A DNA stretch of 41,325 nucleotides from an uncultured Mycoplasmatota bacterium (GTDB lineage Bacteria; Bacillota_I; Bacilli_A; RF39; UBA660). The notes beneath the pieces were generated by a model. The model made no database searches and was not told the origin of the DNA. It saw only the letters and a list, made by a program, of their open reading frames with translations. Position 1 is the stretch's first letter; each line of letters begins with the position of its first letter. A program made the position numbers and the translations under genes. Of this stretch, positions 1 through 7,449 are shown piece by piece. The stretch covers positions 1 through 41,325 of the forward strand of contig CANPIH010000004.1 of NCBI GenBank assembly GCA_947574085.1. Reading direction: 5' to 3'.

Positions 1-150
1 TCTTGTAAGTGCTAGTACATAAATTGCTTCTACTAAATTTGTTTTACCACTACCATTTTTACCATAAATAATATTTAAATGACTTCCAAAAGCAATTTTT
101 ACTTTCTCATAATTGCGAAAATTTAGTAATTTTAATTCCTGTATTTGCAT
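1..150 (-). CDS. recF: RecF, DNA replication/repair ATPase (5' part only)
   Basis: Reverse-strand translation from ATG at 150 starts MQIQELKLLNFRNYEKVKI and reaches the Walker A motif GKNGSGKT at about residues 31-38 before the window ends. RecF is an SMC-like ATPase that binds DNA at gaps and helps load RecA during recombinational repair. Only the first 50 codons are visible. It lies downstream of dnaA, dnaN and comK on the same strand; dnaA-dnaN-(yaaA)-recF is the usual Bacilli order, here with comK in the yaaA position. Confidence 0.95.
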   Translation of the reverse strand, partial: MQIQELKLLNFRNYEKVKIAFGSHLNIIYGKNGSGKTNLVEAIYVLALTR

Positions 151-182
151 ATTTCGCCTCTTTTACGCCCATATAATAAAAT

Positions 183-221
183 AATAGGTATTTATGTACT
201 CCTATACCTATTAAAATTATA
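183..221 (-). promoter_or_regulatory. recF promoter -10 with 5' hairpin
   Basis: On the minus strand there is an extended -10 (TGTTATAAT, TATAAT at 216-221), followed by a perfect 8-bp inverted repeat AATAGGTA/TACCTATT (183-190 and 205-212). The hairpin would lie near the 5' end of a recF transcript, or serve as a weak comK terminator, since the following tract (ATTATTTTATT) is only partly T-rich. No convincing -35 is seen. Confidence 0.4.
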
Positions 222-254
222 ACATATTTATTTTAGTCTTTAAATACTTTTTTA

Positions 255-716
255 TTATTTTTGAAAAGTATTTTTTATTTTTCTTCCTCTCAATACAGAT
301 TCCAAACGAGTAGCTCTTAAAATTTGATTATTAATAATATCATAAGAAGTATTTAAAAGAATTTTATTTCCATTTTTAAATTCTACAACCAAATGATTAT
401 TTTTATAATAAAAACGATCTATGCTATTGAAACGAATCCAAGAACAAGTTTTCATTTTCGGACTAGATGTAGGAAAAAAAATCACTTCATTGCTTTCTTC
501 CACAATTATAGGAGCTTTATAAGACACTCCTATTAAATTGGCTGTACCTTTTTTCCTTCCTTCCAAAGAACTTCCAAAATAAGAGCAACTTTCTTCCATA
601 ATTTCTGTAGCTGGTTTATCAATTACAAAATTTTTTTCTTCCTCATAAACTCTTGTTTTATCTGTCATAGCGTATAAAGCGACTGTTTTATCATTAATTT
701 CATATTTTTGTTCCAT
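255..716 (-). CDS. comK: ComK-family competence transcription factor
   Basis: This 153-residue protein matches the ComK family, which activates late competence (DNA-uptake) genes in Bacillus. Family signatures are visible: CSYFGSSLEGRKKGT near residue 44, then APIIVEESNEVIFFPTSS and CSWIRFNSID, and a C-terminal FKNGNKILLNTSYDIINNQ block. It is shorter than Bacillus ComK (about 190 residues), missing the C-terminal tail. ATG at 716 is preferred over the upstream GTG at 725 because the GTG lies inside the Shine-Dalgarno GGGAGGTGAG (721-730). It sits between the dnaN terminator and recF, a place usually held by the S4-domain gene yaaA. Assignment to the family is firm; that it drives competence here is inferred. 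Confidence 0.88.
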   Translation of the reverse strand: MEQKYEINDKTVALYAMTDKTRVYEEEKNFVIDKPATEIMEESCSYFGSSLEGRKKGTANLIGVSYKAPIIVEESNEVIFFPTSSPKMKTCSWIRFNSIDRFYYKNNHLVVEFKNGNKILLNTSYDIINNQILRATRLESVLRGRKIKNTFQK

Positions 717-783
717 ATCCCTCACCTCCCTGCTTGTTAAAATTGTGCTTTACCATAGCAGATAGAAAACTCTTTTTTTGTCG

Positions 784-816
784 AAAAAAGAAAAAAACCT
801 ACTTTTTAGTAAGTTT
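784..816 (-). terminator. Intrinsic terminator of dnaN
   Basis: On the minus strand an 8-bp stem AAACTTAC/GTAGGTTT (one G-T pair) with a 6-nt loop is followed by a T-rich run. The dnaN stop codon (806-808) lies in the loop. It separates dnaA-dnaN from comK. Confidence 0.7.
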
Positions 817-1924
817 TAATAGGTAATATTAGTTGAATTAAAGATTCATCTGAAACGGATTTTACTAAAATTGGCTTAACATCATCTGTCATCAATAACA
901 AAATTTCCTCTTCTTTAATTGTCTTTAATGCCTCTAACATATATTTGGAACTAAAAGATATATCTATAGTAGAGCTAGTATCTGTATCTACAATTAATTT
1001 TTCTTCTACTTTTCCAATTTCTGATGCATATGAATTAATAGTCATTACTTTATTTTCCAATTTCATTTTTATAATATTTTTATCTTTACCCTGTGTAAGA
1101 AGAGCAGCTCTATCGACACTTGCCATATAATCATCTTTACTTATTTTAACAATGATACTATACTCAGTTGGAATCAAATTAGAAGTATTGGGATAGGTCC
1201 CAGAAAGTAAATTCGTTTGAAATTTTATATTTTTATATTTAAATAATACTTTGTTATTAAATATATGTAATTCTACTTCAGCTTCATCGGTAATTATTTT
1301 TTCTAGCTCAATAATATTTTTTCCTGGTATTACAATATTTATATCTGTAGATATAGGAGTATCTAACTTAACATTTTTTTTGGCTAAACGGTAAGAATCT
1401 GTCGCTATAAAAACAAGCTCATCTCCAACGATTGAAACATTTACTCCTGTTAATAAAGGTCTTAGTTCTTGATTAGATATAGCAAAAACAGTTTGATTAA
1501 TTAACGATTTTAATATATCTCCTTTTAAAAGAATTGGATCTTTATGCTCTTCCATTTTTAAATTAGGATAATCATTTGCATCTAAACAATTTAAATTAAA
1601 TTGTGCATTTTCGGTATAAATTCTAATTTTTAAGCGATCAATTACTTCAAAATTAATTATATCACTAGGTAATTTTCTAATAATTTCTAATAAAAATTTG
1701 CTTTGAATTACAATAACCCCTGTATTATCTATGTTTTTTATTTCTTTCGCTTCTATAAAAGAATTAATAGTCAGTTCACTATCACTAGCCGTTAATGATA
1801 ATCCTGAATTGGTCAAATCAAATTTAATTCCATTCAATACTGGAATGACATTTTTAGTGGAAACCCCTTTTATTACATTATTTAAATTTTCGAGTAAAAT
1901 ATTTTTATCAATTGTAAATTTCAT
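806..1924 (-). CDS. dnaN: DNA polymerase III beta subunit (sliding clamp)
   Basis: This 372-residue protein has the length and three-domain layout of the beta clamp. Typical segments are MKFTIDKNILLENLNNVIKGVSTK at the N-terminus, an LLTGVNVS..ATDSYRLAKK block near mid-protein, and the C-terminal LILPIKTY tail (family LILPVRTY). The dimeric ring tethers DNA polymerase III to DNA and recruits other replication and repair proteins. The start is preceded by AGAAGGAA. It follows dnaA on the same strand across a gap of about 150 bp that holds DnaA boxes. Confidence 0.97.
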   Translation of the reverse strand: MKFTIDKNILLENLNNVIKGVSTKNVIPVLNGIKFDLTNSGLSLTASDSELTINSFIEAKEIKNIDNTGVIVIQSKFLLEIIRKLPSDIINFEVIDRLKIRIYTENAQFNLNCLDANDYPNLKMEEHKDPILLKGDILKSLINQTVFAISNQELRPLLTGVNVSIVGDELVFIATDSYRLAKKNVKLDTPISTDINIVIPGKNIIELEKIITDEAEVELHIFNNKVLFKYKNIKFQTNLLSGTYPNTSNLIPTEYSIIVKISKDDYMASVDRAALLTQGKDKNIIKMKLENKVMTINSYASEIGKVEEKLIVDTDTSSTIDISFSSKYMLEALKTIKEEEILLLMTDDVKPILVKSVSDESLIQLILPIKTY

Positions 1925-2075
1925 AAATTTTCCTTCTTTCTTTTTTACTTTATATTATTATTTTTATTATAGAGTGGATAAAGTGGATAACTTTTCCTAT
2001 TCCTTTTTTTAAAAGAAATATTACTCTTTTTTTCTGTGAATAATTAACTTAAAATCAAAATAGTTATCCACGTAT
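1925..2075. other. Downstream half of bipartite oriC (DnaA boxes plus AT-rich unwinding candidate)
   Basis: The dnaA-dnaN gap holds two tandem boxes AGTGGATAA (1973-1981 and 1982-1990), TGTGAATAA at 2035-2043 (one mismatch to TGTGGATAA) and TTATCCACG at 2064-2072. Right beside the tandem pair, on the dnaN side, is a strongly AT-rich tract (about 1931-1972), a good candidate duplex-unwinding element. The arrangement copies Bacillus subtilis, where melting occurs between dnaA and dnaN. Confidence 0.72.
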
Positions 2076-3422
2076 TTAAAATTTACTTTTAATTTCATTT
2101 AATTCCATTTCTAGTTTTTTGTTTGTAAGTAAATCTTCACATATTTTATCACAAGCATGAATGACTGTTGAATGGTCTCTACCTCCAAATTCTAAACCAA
2201 TTCGTGGAAAAGTTTCGTCTGTTAACATTCTAGATAAATACATTCCAATCTGTCTTGGATAAGCAAATTTAATACTTTTTCTTTTGCCTTTTAAATCTTC
2301 CACTGTAATATGATAAAAATCCGCCACTGCTTTTTGAATATTTCCAATTGAATTATCAGAATATATATTAACATTTAAAAAATCTTTTAAAGCTTCATTG
2401 GCAAAATTCAAATCTATTTTATCTGGAACAATCATAGCAGTATACGCCATCAGTCGATTAATAGTACCTTCCAAAAATCGTACATCATTTTGACAACTAT
2501 TTGCAATAAATTGAATGACGCTGTCCTCTATTTTATCTTCAATACTTTGACCTTTTAATTTTTGTTTAATAATTTTAACTCTTAAATCAAAATCAGGAGG
2601 GTCAATATTTACAGAAAGACCCCACATAAATCTACTCCGTAAACGTTCTTCAATTTTTTTTAAATCGTCGGGACTTTTATCTGAACTAATAATGATTTGT
2701 TTATTGGCTTGATGCAAAGCATTAAAAGTATAAAAAAATTCTTCTTGCGTTTTTTCTGCCCCCACTAAATACTGAATATCATCAATAATTAAAACATCCA
2801 CATTCCGATATTTATTTTTAAAATTATTGGCATAATCCATTGTAGTTTTTCCTTTTTCCATACTAACAATTCCAATGTAATCATTCATGAACATGTCACT
2901 TGTCGTATATAAAACTTTTTTATTGGAATTTTGAGTTATAAAATTTCCAATAGCGTGCATTAGATGAGTTTTTCCTAACCCACTTTTTCCATAAATAAAT
3001 AAAGGATTATAAATTTTTCCAGGTTGCTCTGCAACCGCCATACCTGCAACTTTTGCAAAACGATTTGTATCACCAACAATAAAATTATCAAAGTTTAAGT
3101 CTAAGTTAAGATTTGTATCCCAAATTTCTGTTGATAATTTTTTTTCTTCTTCACTAGTTTCCTTTTGAATTTTCATTTCTTCTTCTAAAATAAAATTTAT
3201 TTCATAATTAATACCAGATAAATTAAATAAAATTTCTTCCATAAGTGAATAATAATTATCCCCTAATATTTTTTTGTGGATTTCCATCGGAACTTGTATA
3301 GTCATCGAATCGTTTTCCACATTAATTAATTTCAAATCATTAAACCAAGCACTATAAGAGGCAGAATTAATTTCATTTTTTATCTTATCTAAAAAATGTG
3401 TCCATAATTCCTCAACTAGCAA
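2076..3422 (-). CDS. dnaA: Chromosomal replication initiator DnaA
   Basis: A 448-residue DnaA. Domain I covers about residues 1-80, followed by a short linker. The AAA+ domain has Walker A GKSGLGKT at 145-152 and Walker B LIIDDIQ at 211-217, and the C-terminal DNA-binding signature GGRDHSTVIHACDK begins near 413. It binds DnaA boxes at oriC and melts the origin. The likely start is TTG at 3422, with GGGGTG a few bases upstream; an ATG nearer that Shine-Dalgarno is out of frame. A promoter and further DnaA boxes lie just upstream, consistent with autoregulation. Confidence 0.97.
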   Translation of the reverse strand: MLVEELWTHFLDKIKNEINSASYSAWFNDLKLINVENDSMTIQVPMEIHKKILGDNYYSLMEEILFNLSGINYEINFILEEEMKIQKETSEEEKKLSTEIWDTNLNLDLNFDNFIVGDTNRFAKVAGMAVAEQPGKIYNPLFIYGKSGLGKTHLMHAIGNFITQNSNKKVLYTTSDMFMNDYIGIVSMEKGKTTMDYANNFKNKYRNVDVLIIDDIQYLVGAEKTQEEFFYTFNALHQANKQIIISSDKSPDDLKKIEERLRSRFMWGLSVNIDPPDFDLRVKIIKQKLKGQSIEDKIEDSVIQFIANSCQNDVRFLEGTINRLMAYTAMIVPDKIDLNFANEALKDFLNVNIYSDNSIGNIQKAVADFYHITVEDLKGKRKSIKFAYPRQIGMYLSRMLTDETFPRIGLEFGGRDHSTVIHACDKICEDLLTNKKLEMELNEIKSKF

Positions 3423-3460
3423 ATTCCATCACCCCACTCTCTGCTACTTTAAGTAACTTC

Positions 3461-3489
3461 ATTTTATCTCAATACATTCCGCTTGAAAA
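3461..3489 (-). promoter_or_regulatory. Candidate dnaA promoter
   Basis: On the minus strand TTTTCA (3484-3489) and TAAAAT (3461-3466) are separated by 17 bp, 40-70 bp upstream of the dnaA start and next to a cluster of DnaA-box-like sequences. The -35 is imperfect. Confidence 0.5.
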
Positions 3490-3780
3490 GTATAAAAAAC
3501 TATTCACATGGTTATAAACATTTTATCCACACAAATTTGCTATTATAATAACTGACTTTTTTGAATTTATCAACAATATCCACAAATTTATATAACAATT
3601 TGATTCACATGTTTATAATTTATATTCACAGTAATGTGAACAAGGTGAATTCTTTCTTTTTTTCAATTAAAATCAATTCTCTTCATTTCACATTTTATAA
3701 ACAAAGAAGTAAAAATTAAAGAAACAAAAAAATTAATAAAGTTAATAAGATTAATTAATTTTAGAAAAAAAAGTTTTAAA
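3490..3780. other. Upstream half of oriC: DnaA-box cluster between dnaA and rpmH
   Basis: This stretch has no gene. It holds a perfect DnaA box TTATCCACA at 3523-3531, a near-perfect ATATCCACA at 3576-3584, and several two-mismatch sites (CTATTCACA 3500-3508, TTATAAACA 3512-3520, TGATTCACA 3601-3609, ATATTCACA 3622-3630). It lies where leftward dnaA and rightward rpmH transcription diverge, so genes on both sides mostly read away from it, with replication. The remainder up to 3780 is low-complexity AT-rich sequence. Confidence 0.82.
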
Positions 3781-3814
3781 AAGTAATGAAAAACATAAAA
3801 TAAAGTAACTTATC

Positions 3815-3844
3815 TTGACTTTTTTTATTTACTAATATTATAAT
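3815..3844 (+). promoter_or_regulatory. rpmH promoter
   Basis: TTGACT (3815-3820), an 18-bp spacer and TATAAT (3839-3844) form a near-consensus vegetative promoter about 30 bp before the rpmH start. Confidence 0.8.
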
Positions 3845-3876
3845 AAAGAGACTTTAAATTTAAAGGAGGAACGATT

Positions 3877-4005
3877 ATGAAAATAGGTACTTATCAACCA
3901 AATAAAAGAAAAAAAGCAAAAAAACATGGATTTTTTGCACGTAAAGAAACAAAAATATTAAAAAATAGAAGAAAAAAAGGTCGTAAAAATTTAATTACAA
4001 AATAA
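3877..4005 (+). CDS. rpmH: Large ribosomal subunit protein bL34
   Basis: A 42-residue, very basic protein: MKIGTYQPNKRKKAKKHG, then FFARKETKILKNRRKKGRK. This is the bL34 pattern (TYQPNKRKR..HGFRAR...RRRKGRKVL), about two residues shorter than usual. It is a structural protein of the 50S subunit. AAAGGAGGA (3863-3871) is the ribosome binding site. It heads the classical rpmH-rnpA-yidC-jag-mnmE-mnmG-rsmG run next to oriC. Confidence 0.95.
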   Translation: MKIGTYQPNKRKKAKKHGFFARKETKILKNRRKKGRKNLITK

Positions 4006-4026
4006 ACCACACGCTGTGGTTTTTTT
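4004..4026 (+). terminator. Terminator/attenuator between rpmH and rnpA
   Basis: A perfect 8-bp stem AAACCACA/TGTGGTTT with a 3-nt loop and a following T run begins at the rpmH stop codon. It probably lowers readthrough into rnpA, which is needed in far smaller amounts than L34. Confidence 0.8.
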
Positions 4027-4054
4027 GCTCTATTCTAAAAAAGAAGGGATTTTA

Positions 4055-4381
4055 ATGAAAAAACATGAAGTAGTAAAATCGAAAATAGAATTTAATGACA
4101 TAATCAAAACCTGTCCTTTTCAAAAAAATACAAGTTATGTTATATATATAAGGAAAAAAAAAGAAGTGAAGAAAAGATTTGGAATAGCAATATCAAAAAA
4201 GGTAGGAAATGCAGTAGTTAGGAACAGATTAAAAAGAAGAGTGAGAGCAATAGTAGATGAATTAAAGATAAACTTTCCAAATAATCGAGATTATATTATA
4301 ATGATAAAGAAAAGTTGTGTAGAATTATCATTTACTAAAATGAAAAATGATTTAGAATGTTTAATAAAGGAGATTCAATGA
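4055..4381 (+). CDS. rnpA: Ribonuclease P protein component
   Basis: This 108-residue basic protein binds the RNase P RNA and helps mature tRNA 5' ends. The family signature is clear: KRFGIAISKKVGNAVVRNRLKRRVR at about residues 43-68 (RNR motif). ATG at 4055 is chosen because GAAGGGA lies 6 nt upstream; the in-frame GTG further upstream falls inside the preceding terminator. Its stop codon overlaps the yidC start (ATGA at 4378-4381), indicating translational coupling. Confidence 0.95.
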   Translation: MKKHEVVKSKIEFNDIIKTCPFQKNTSYVIYIRKKKEVKKRFGIAISKKVGNAVVRNRLKRRVRAIVDELKINFPNNRDYIIMIKKSCVELSFTKMKNDLECLIKEIQ

Positions 4382-5331
4382 AAACAAAAAAAATAATTGT
4401 ATTATTAAGTGCTATTTTATTATTAACAACTGGTTGTGGAAATAAAACGTATTTAAAAGAAGATAAGAATATAGTAACTTACGAAAGTACAGGTCAAAGT
4501 TTACAAAATAATATTTTATGTAAGCCAGAGGAACAAGCATTGTATGAATTATACGAAAAATATAATAATCAACTAAGTACAAAACTAGAGGAACTTCCAA
4601 TATGTAAAGAGTTTAAACCTAGTGATATTAAATATCATAGTCTATGGGAGTCTTTATTTGTAAAACCACTTGCATGGCTTATATTAAAATTAGGAATTAT
4701 AATTCATAACTTTGGTGTTTCAGTTATGCTTATAGGACTTGGAATTCGTTTGTTGCTTTTACCTTTTTCAAAAAAAACTATGGATCAATCGGAAAACATG
4801 AAAAAAGCTCAACCAGAAATTAAGAAAATTGAAAAAAAATACGCTGGAAAAACTGATAGTGATTCTATGATGATGAAAAGTCAGGAAACGATGTTAATTT
4901 ATAAAAAGTATAAAATAAATCCTGTATCAGGTTGTTTAATTGCTTTTATTCAGTTGCCTTTATTCTTTGCATTCTTACAAGCAATAAATAGAGTTCCTGC
5001 TATATTTGAAGATAATTTATTTGGAATGAAATTAGGTATGACACCATGGGTAGGAATTAGTCAAGGTAAATATATTTATATAGTATTAATTGTTTTAATT
5101 ATTTTATCTACTTATTTTTCCTTTAAAAATGCAATGAAAAACCAAAATACAAATAGTGAGATGGAACGTCAAATGCAATTTACGCTAAAATTTATGATTA
5201 TAATGATTTCTGTAGCATCCTTTAGCCTTCCAACCGCCATTGCTTTATATTGGGTAGTAACCAATGGATTTGTTGTTATACAAAATTTTATATTTAAAAA
5301 ATTAAGAGAAGGAACAAAGGAAAAGAGGTAA
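4378..5331 (+). CDS. yidC: YidC/Oxa1-family membrane protein insertase (SpoIIIJ type)
   Basis: This 317-residue insertase helps membrane proteins enter the bilayer with or after the Sec machinery. A lipoprotein signal peptide ends in the lipobox TTGC with Cys20. The 60KD_IMP core follows, with hydrophobic segments near residues 95-120, 185-210, 238-256 and 275-305 and an amphipathic charged stretch of KKAQPEIKKIEKKY type between the first two. ATG at 4378 follows AAAGGAG (4366-4372); an earlier in-frame ATG lies within rnpA. Adjacent jag supports the SpoIIIJ/Jag pair, which matters for sporulation in Bacillus. Confidence 0.96.
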   Translation: MKTKKIIVLLSAILLLTTGCGNKTYLKEDKNIVTYESTGQSLQNNILCKPEEQALYELYEKYNNQLSTKLEELPICKEFKPSDIKYHSLWESLFVKPLAWLILKLGIIIHNFGVSVMLIGLGIRLLLLPFSKKTMDQSENMKKAQPEIKKIEKKYAGKTDSDSMMMKSQETMLIYKKYKINPVSGCLIAFIQLPLFFAFLQAINRVPAIFEDNLFGMKLGMTPWVGISQGKYIYIVLIVLIILSTYFSFKNAMKNQNTNSEMERQMQFTLKFMIIMISVASFSLPTAIALYWVVTNGFVVIQNFIFKKLREGTKEKR

Positions 5332-5340
5332 GTAATAATA

Positions 5341-5955
5341 ATGAACGAAGTAATACTTGAAGCTAAAACCAAAGAAGAAGCAATACGACTTGCTTGTGAA
5401 AAATTGAATGCAAATGAAAGTGAAATAATTTATGCGATTATAGAAGAAACTACAGGACGTTTATTTAAGTCATCAACTTTTAAAATTAAAGCGACTCCTT
5501 TAATTGATTTAGTAGAAGGAATAAAAAAATATTTAAATGAAGTAATTACAAATTTAGGGTTAGAAGTTCAATTTGAATCATCTATAAGAGATAGAGTAAT
5601 TAATATAGCAATGTATGCTAACAATAATGCCATTTTAATTGGTAAGGATGGAAAAACCTTAAAAGCACTAGAAACATTAGTAAAACAAAAAGTTATGAAC
5701 GATTATAATCTTCCTATAAATATTTTTTTGGATGTAGAAAACTATAAAGAAAAACGAATAAAAAACTTAGAGTATTTAGCAAAAAAAGTTGCAAGAGAAG
5801 TAAGAAGTACTAAAGTAGAAGCCACTTTAGAAAATATGAATTCCTTTGAAAGAAGAGTTGTGCATAATATTTTAACGGATTTTAAGGGAATTACAACAAC
5901 AAGCGAAGGAGAAGAACCCAATCGCCATGTTATCATAAAACCTACAGATAATTAA
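5341..5955 (+). CDS. jag: RNA-binding protein Jag/KhpB (Jag-N, KH, R3H)
   Basis: This 204-residue protein has an N-terminal Jag-N domain (EAKTKEEAIRLACEKL, residues 7-22), a KH domain (ILIGKDGKTLKALETLVKQKV at about 99-119) and a C-terminal R3H domain (NSFERRVVHNIL...EEPNRHVIIKP). It binds RNA and, with KhpA, affects cell elongation and division in several Firmicutes. It follows yidC by 9 bp and is terminated by its own hairpin. Confidence 0.95.
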   Translation: MNEVILEAKTKEEAIRLACEKLNANESEIIYAIIEETTGRLFKSSTFKIKATPLIDLVEGIKKYLNEVITNLGLEVQFESSIRDRVINIAMYANNNAILIGKDGKTLKALETLVKQKVMNDYNLPINIFLDVENYKEKRIKNLEYLAKKVAREVRSTKVEATLENMNSFERRVVHNILTDFKGITTTSEGEEPNRHVIIKPTDN

Positions 5956-5971
5956 ATAAGTAGGTTTTTTT
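5937..5971 (+). terminator. Terminator of the rpmH-jag operon
   Basis: A 9-bp inverted repeat AAAACCTAC/GTAGGTTTT (5937-5945 and 5960-5968) with a 14-nt loop leads into a T run. The jag stop codon lies in the loop. Confidence 0.72.
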
Positions 5972-6024
5972 AATTTTTTCTCATAATAAAAAAATATATT
6001 TTTCTATAAGAACCTTTATATTTA

Positions 6025-6033
6025 TGCTATAAT
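6025..6033 (+). promoter_or_regulatory. Extended -10 promoter of mnmE
   Basis: TGCTATAAT (6025-6033), a perfect extended -10, lies 24 bp before the mnmE start. No good -35 is visible, which fits the extended -10 class. Confidence 0.6.
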
Positions 6034-6056
6034 AACGAGCGAAAGAAGGTTTCTTT

Positions 6057-7406
6057 ATGGAAGATACGATAGTAGCCATTTCTACTTCTTTAGGTGTGGG
6101 AGCTATATCCATCATTCGTGTAAGTGGAAATAAATCTATTTCTTTAGTAAATTCTATTTTTAAAGGAGAAGATTTAGAAAAAGTAAAAAGTCATACAATT
6201 CACTATGGTTTTATAATAGATAAAGAAGAAATAATTGATGAAGTTTTAGTTAGTGTTATGTTGTCTCCAAAAACTTTTACTACAGAAGATGTTGTAGAGA
6301 TCAATTGTCATGGTGGAATAGCCACTACCAATCGTATTTTAGAATTATTAGTAGAAAATGGAGGAAGACTTGCAGAACCTGGAGAATTTACAAAGAGAGC
6401 ATTTTTAAATGGACGTATTAGTTTATTAGAAGCAGAATCTGTAAGTGATTTAATTGAATCAAAAAGTGAAAGTCAAAGAAGAATGGCTATTTCAGGAGTG
6501 AATGGAAGACTTACAGCCATAATTAAAAAAATAAGAGAGGATATTCTAAATATTATTGCAAATATAGAAGTAAACATTGATTATCCAGAATATGAAGATG
6601 CTTTAGAAATTACCCATGAATATTTAAAGGAAAAAGGAAAAACGATTAAAAAAGATTTAGAACTATTATTATCCAATGCAAAAGTTGGAAAATTAATAAA
6701 ATCTGGAATCGATATTGCCTTAGTAGGTAGACCTAATGTTGGAAAAAGTAGTATATTAAATGCTTTACTAAATGAAGAGAAAGCTATTGTAACTGATATT
6801 TCTGGAACAACAAGAGATCTAATCGAAGCCCATATGACGCTTAATGGAATAGAAATCAATTTAATTGATACAGCGGGAATAAGAGAAACAGAAGATGTTG
6901 TTGAAAAAATAGGTGTGGATAAAAGTAAACAAATAATAGAATCGGCAGATTTAATTATTTTGGTTTTAAACAACAATGAAGAATTAACAAAAGAAGATCA
7001 AAAGTTATTAGAACAAATAAAAGATAGAAAACATATTGTTTTTATTAACAAAGATGATTTAGAAACAAAATTAGTTTTAAAAAACAACCTAAACATTATA
7101 AAAGGAAATACTAAAAATTTAGATGGGCTTGAAAAATTAAAACAAAAAATAATTGAGATGTACAATTTAGACCAAATTAATAAAAAGGATTTAACCTATT
7201 TATCCAATATACGTCAAATAAACCTAGTGACTGAATCCTTAAAAAGTATAGAACATTCATTAGAAGATATAGAAAAAGAAATTCCAATAGATATGCTTGA
7301 AATTCATTTAAGACACGCTTTTGATACTTTGGGTACTTTAATTGGAGAAACTTATGAAGATGAACTTATAGATAAATTATTTAAAAATTTTTGTTTAGGA
7401 AAATAG
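6057..7406 (+). CDS. mnmE: tRNA modification GTPase MnmE
   Basis: This 449-residue GTPase works with MnmG to add the (carboxymethyl)aminomethyl group to wobble U34 of certain tRNAs. The N-terminal folate-binding domain starts DTIVAISTSLGVGAISIIRVSG. The inserted G domain has GRPNVGKSS (about 224-232), the switch region SGTTRD and DTAG near 270. The C-terminus ends FCLGK, matching the family C(I/L)GK motif with its essential cysteine. It reads towards mnmG, whose product is its partner. Confidence 0.97.
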   Translation: MEDTIVAISTSLGVGAISIIRVSGNKSISLVNSIFKGEDLEKVKSHTIHYGFIIDKEEIIDEVLVSVMLSPKTFTTEDVVEINCHGGIATTNRILELLVENGGRLAEPGEFTKRAFLNGRISLLEAESVSDLIESKSESQRRMAISGVNGRLTAIIKKIREDILNIIANIEVNIDYPEYEDALEITHEYLKEKGKTIKKDLELLLSNAKVGKLIKSGIDIALVGRPNVGKSSILNALLNEEKAIVTDISGTTRDLIEAHMTLNGIEINLIDTAGIRETEDVVEKIGVDKSKQIIESADLIILVLNNNEELTKEDQKLLEQIKDRKHIVFINKDDLETKLVLKNNLNIIKGNTKNLDGLEKLKQKIIEMYNLDQINKKDLTYLSNIRQINLVTESLKSIEHSLEDIEKEIPIDMLEIHLRHAFDTLGTLIGETYEDELIDKLFKNFCLGK

Positions 7407-7449
7407 AAAATATTCATTTTTAAAAATAAATTTTTAGGAAGTGATACAT

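Noticed and set aside
1731-2012. 93-codon plus-strand frame across dnaN start and the origin gap
   Set aside because: Shadow of dnaN; it runs through DnaA boxes and has no ribosome site.
6581-6976. 131-codon open frame on the minus strand
   Set aside because: It lies wholly antisense to mnmE, has no ribosome site and its low-complexity Ser/Ile-rich product follows from the codon use of mnmE.
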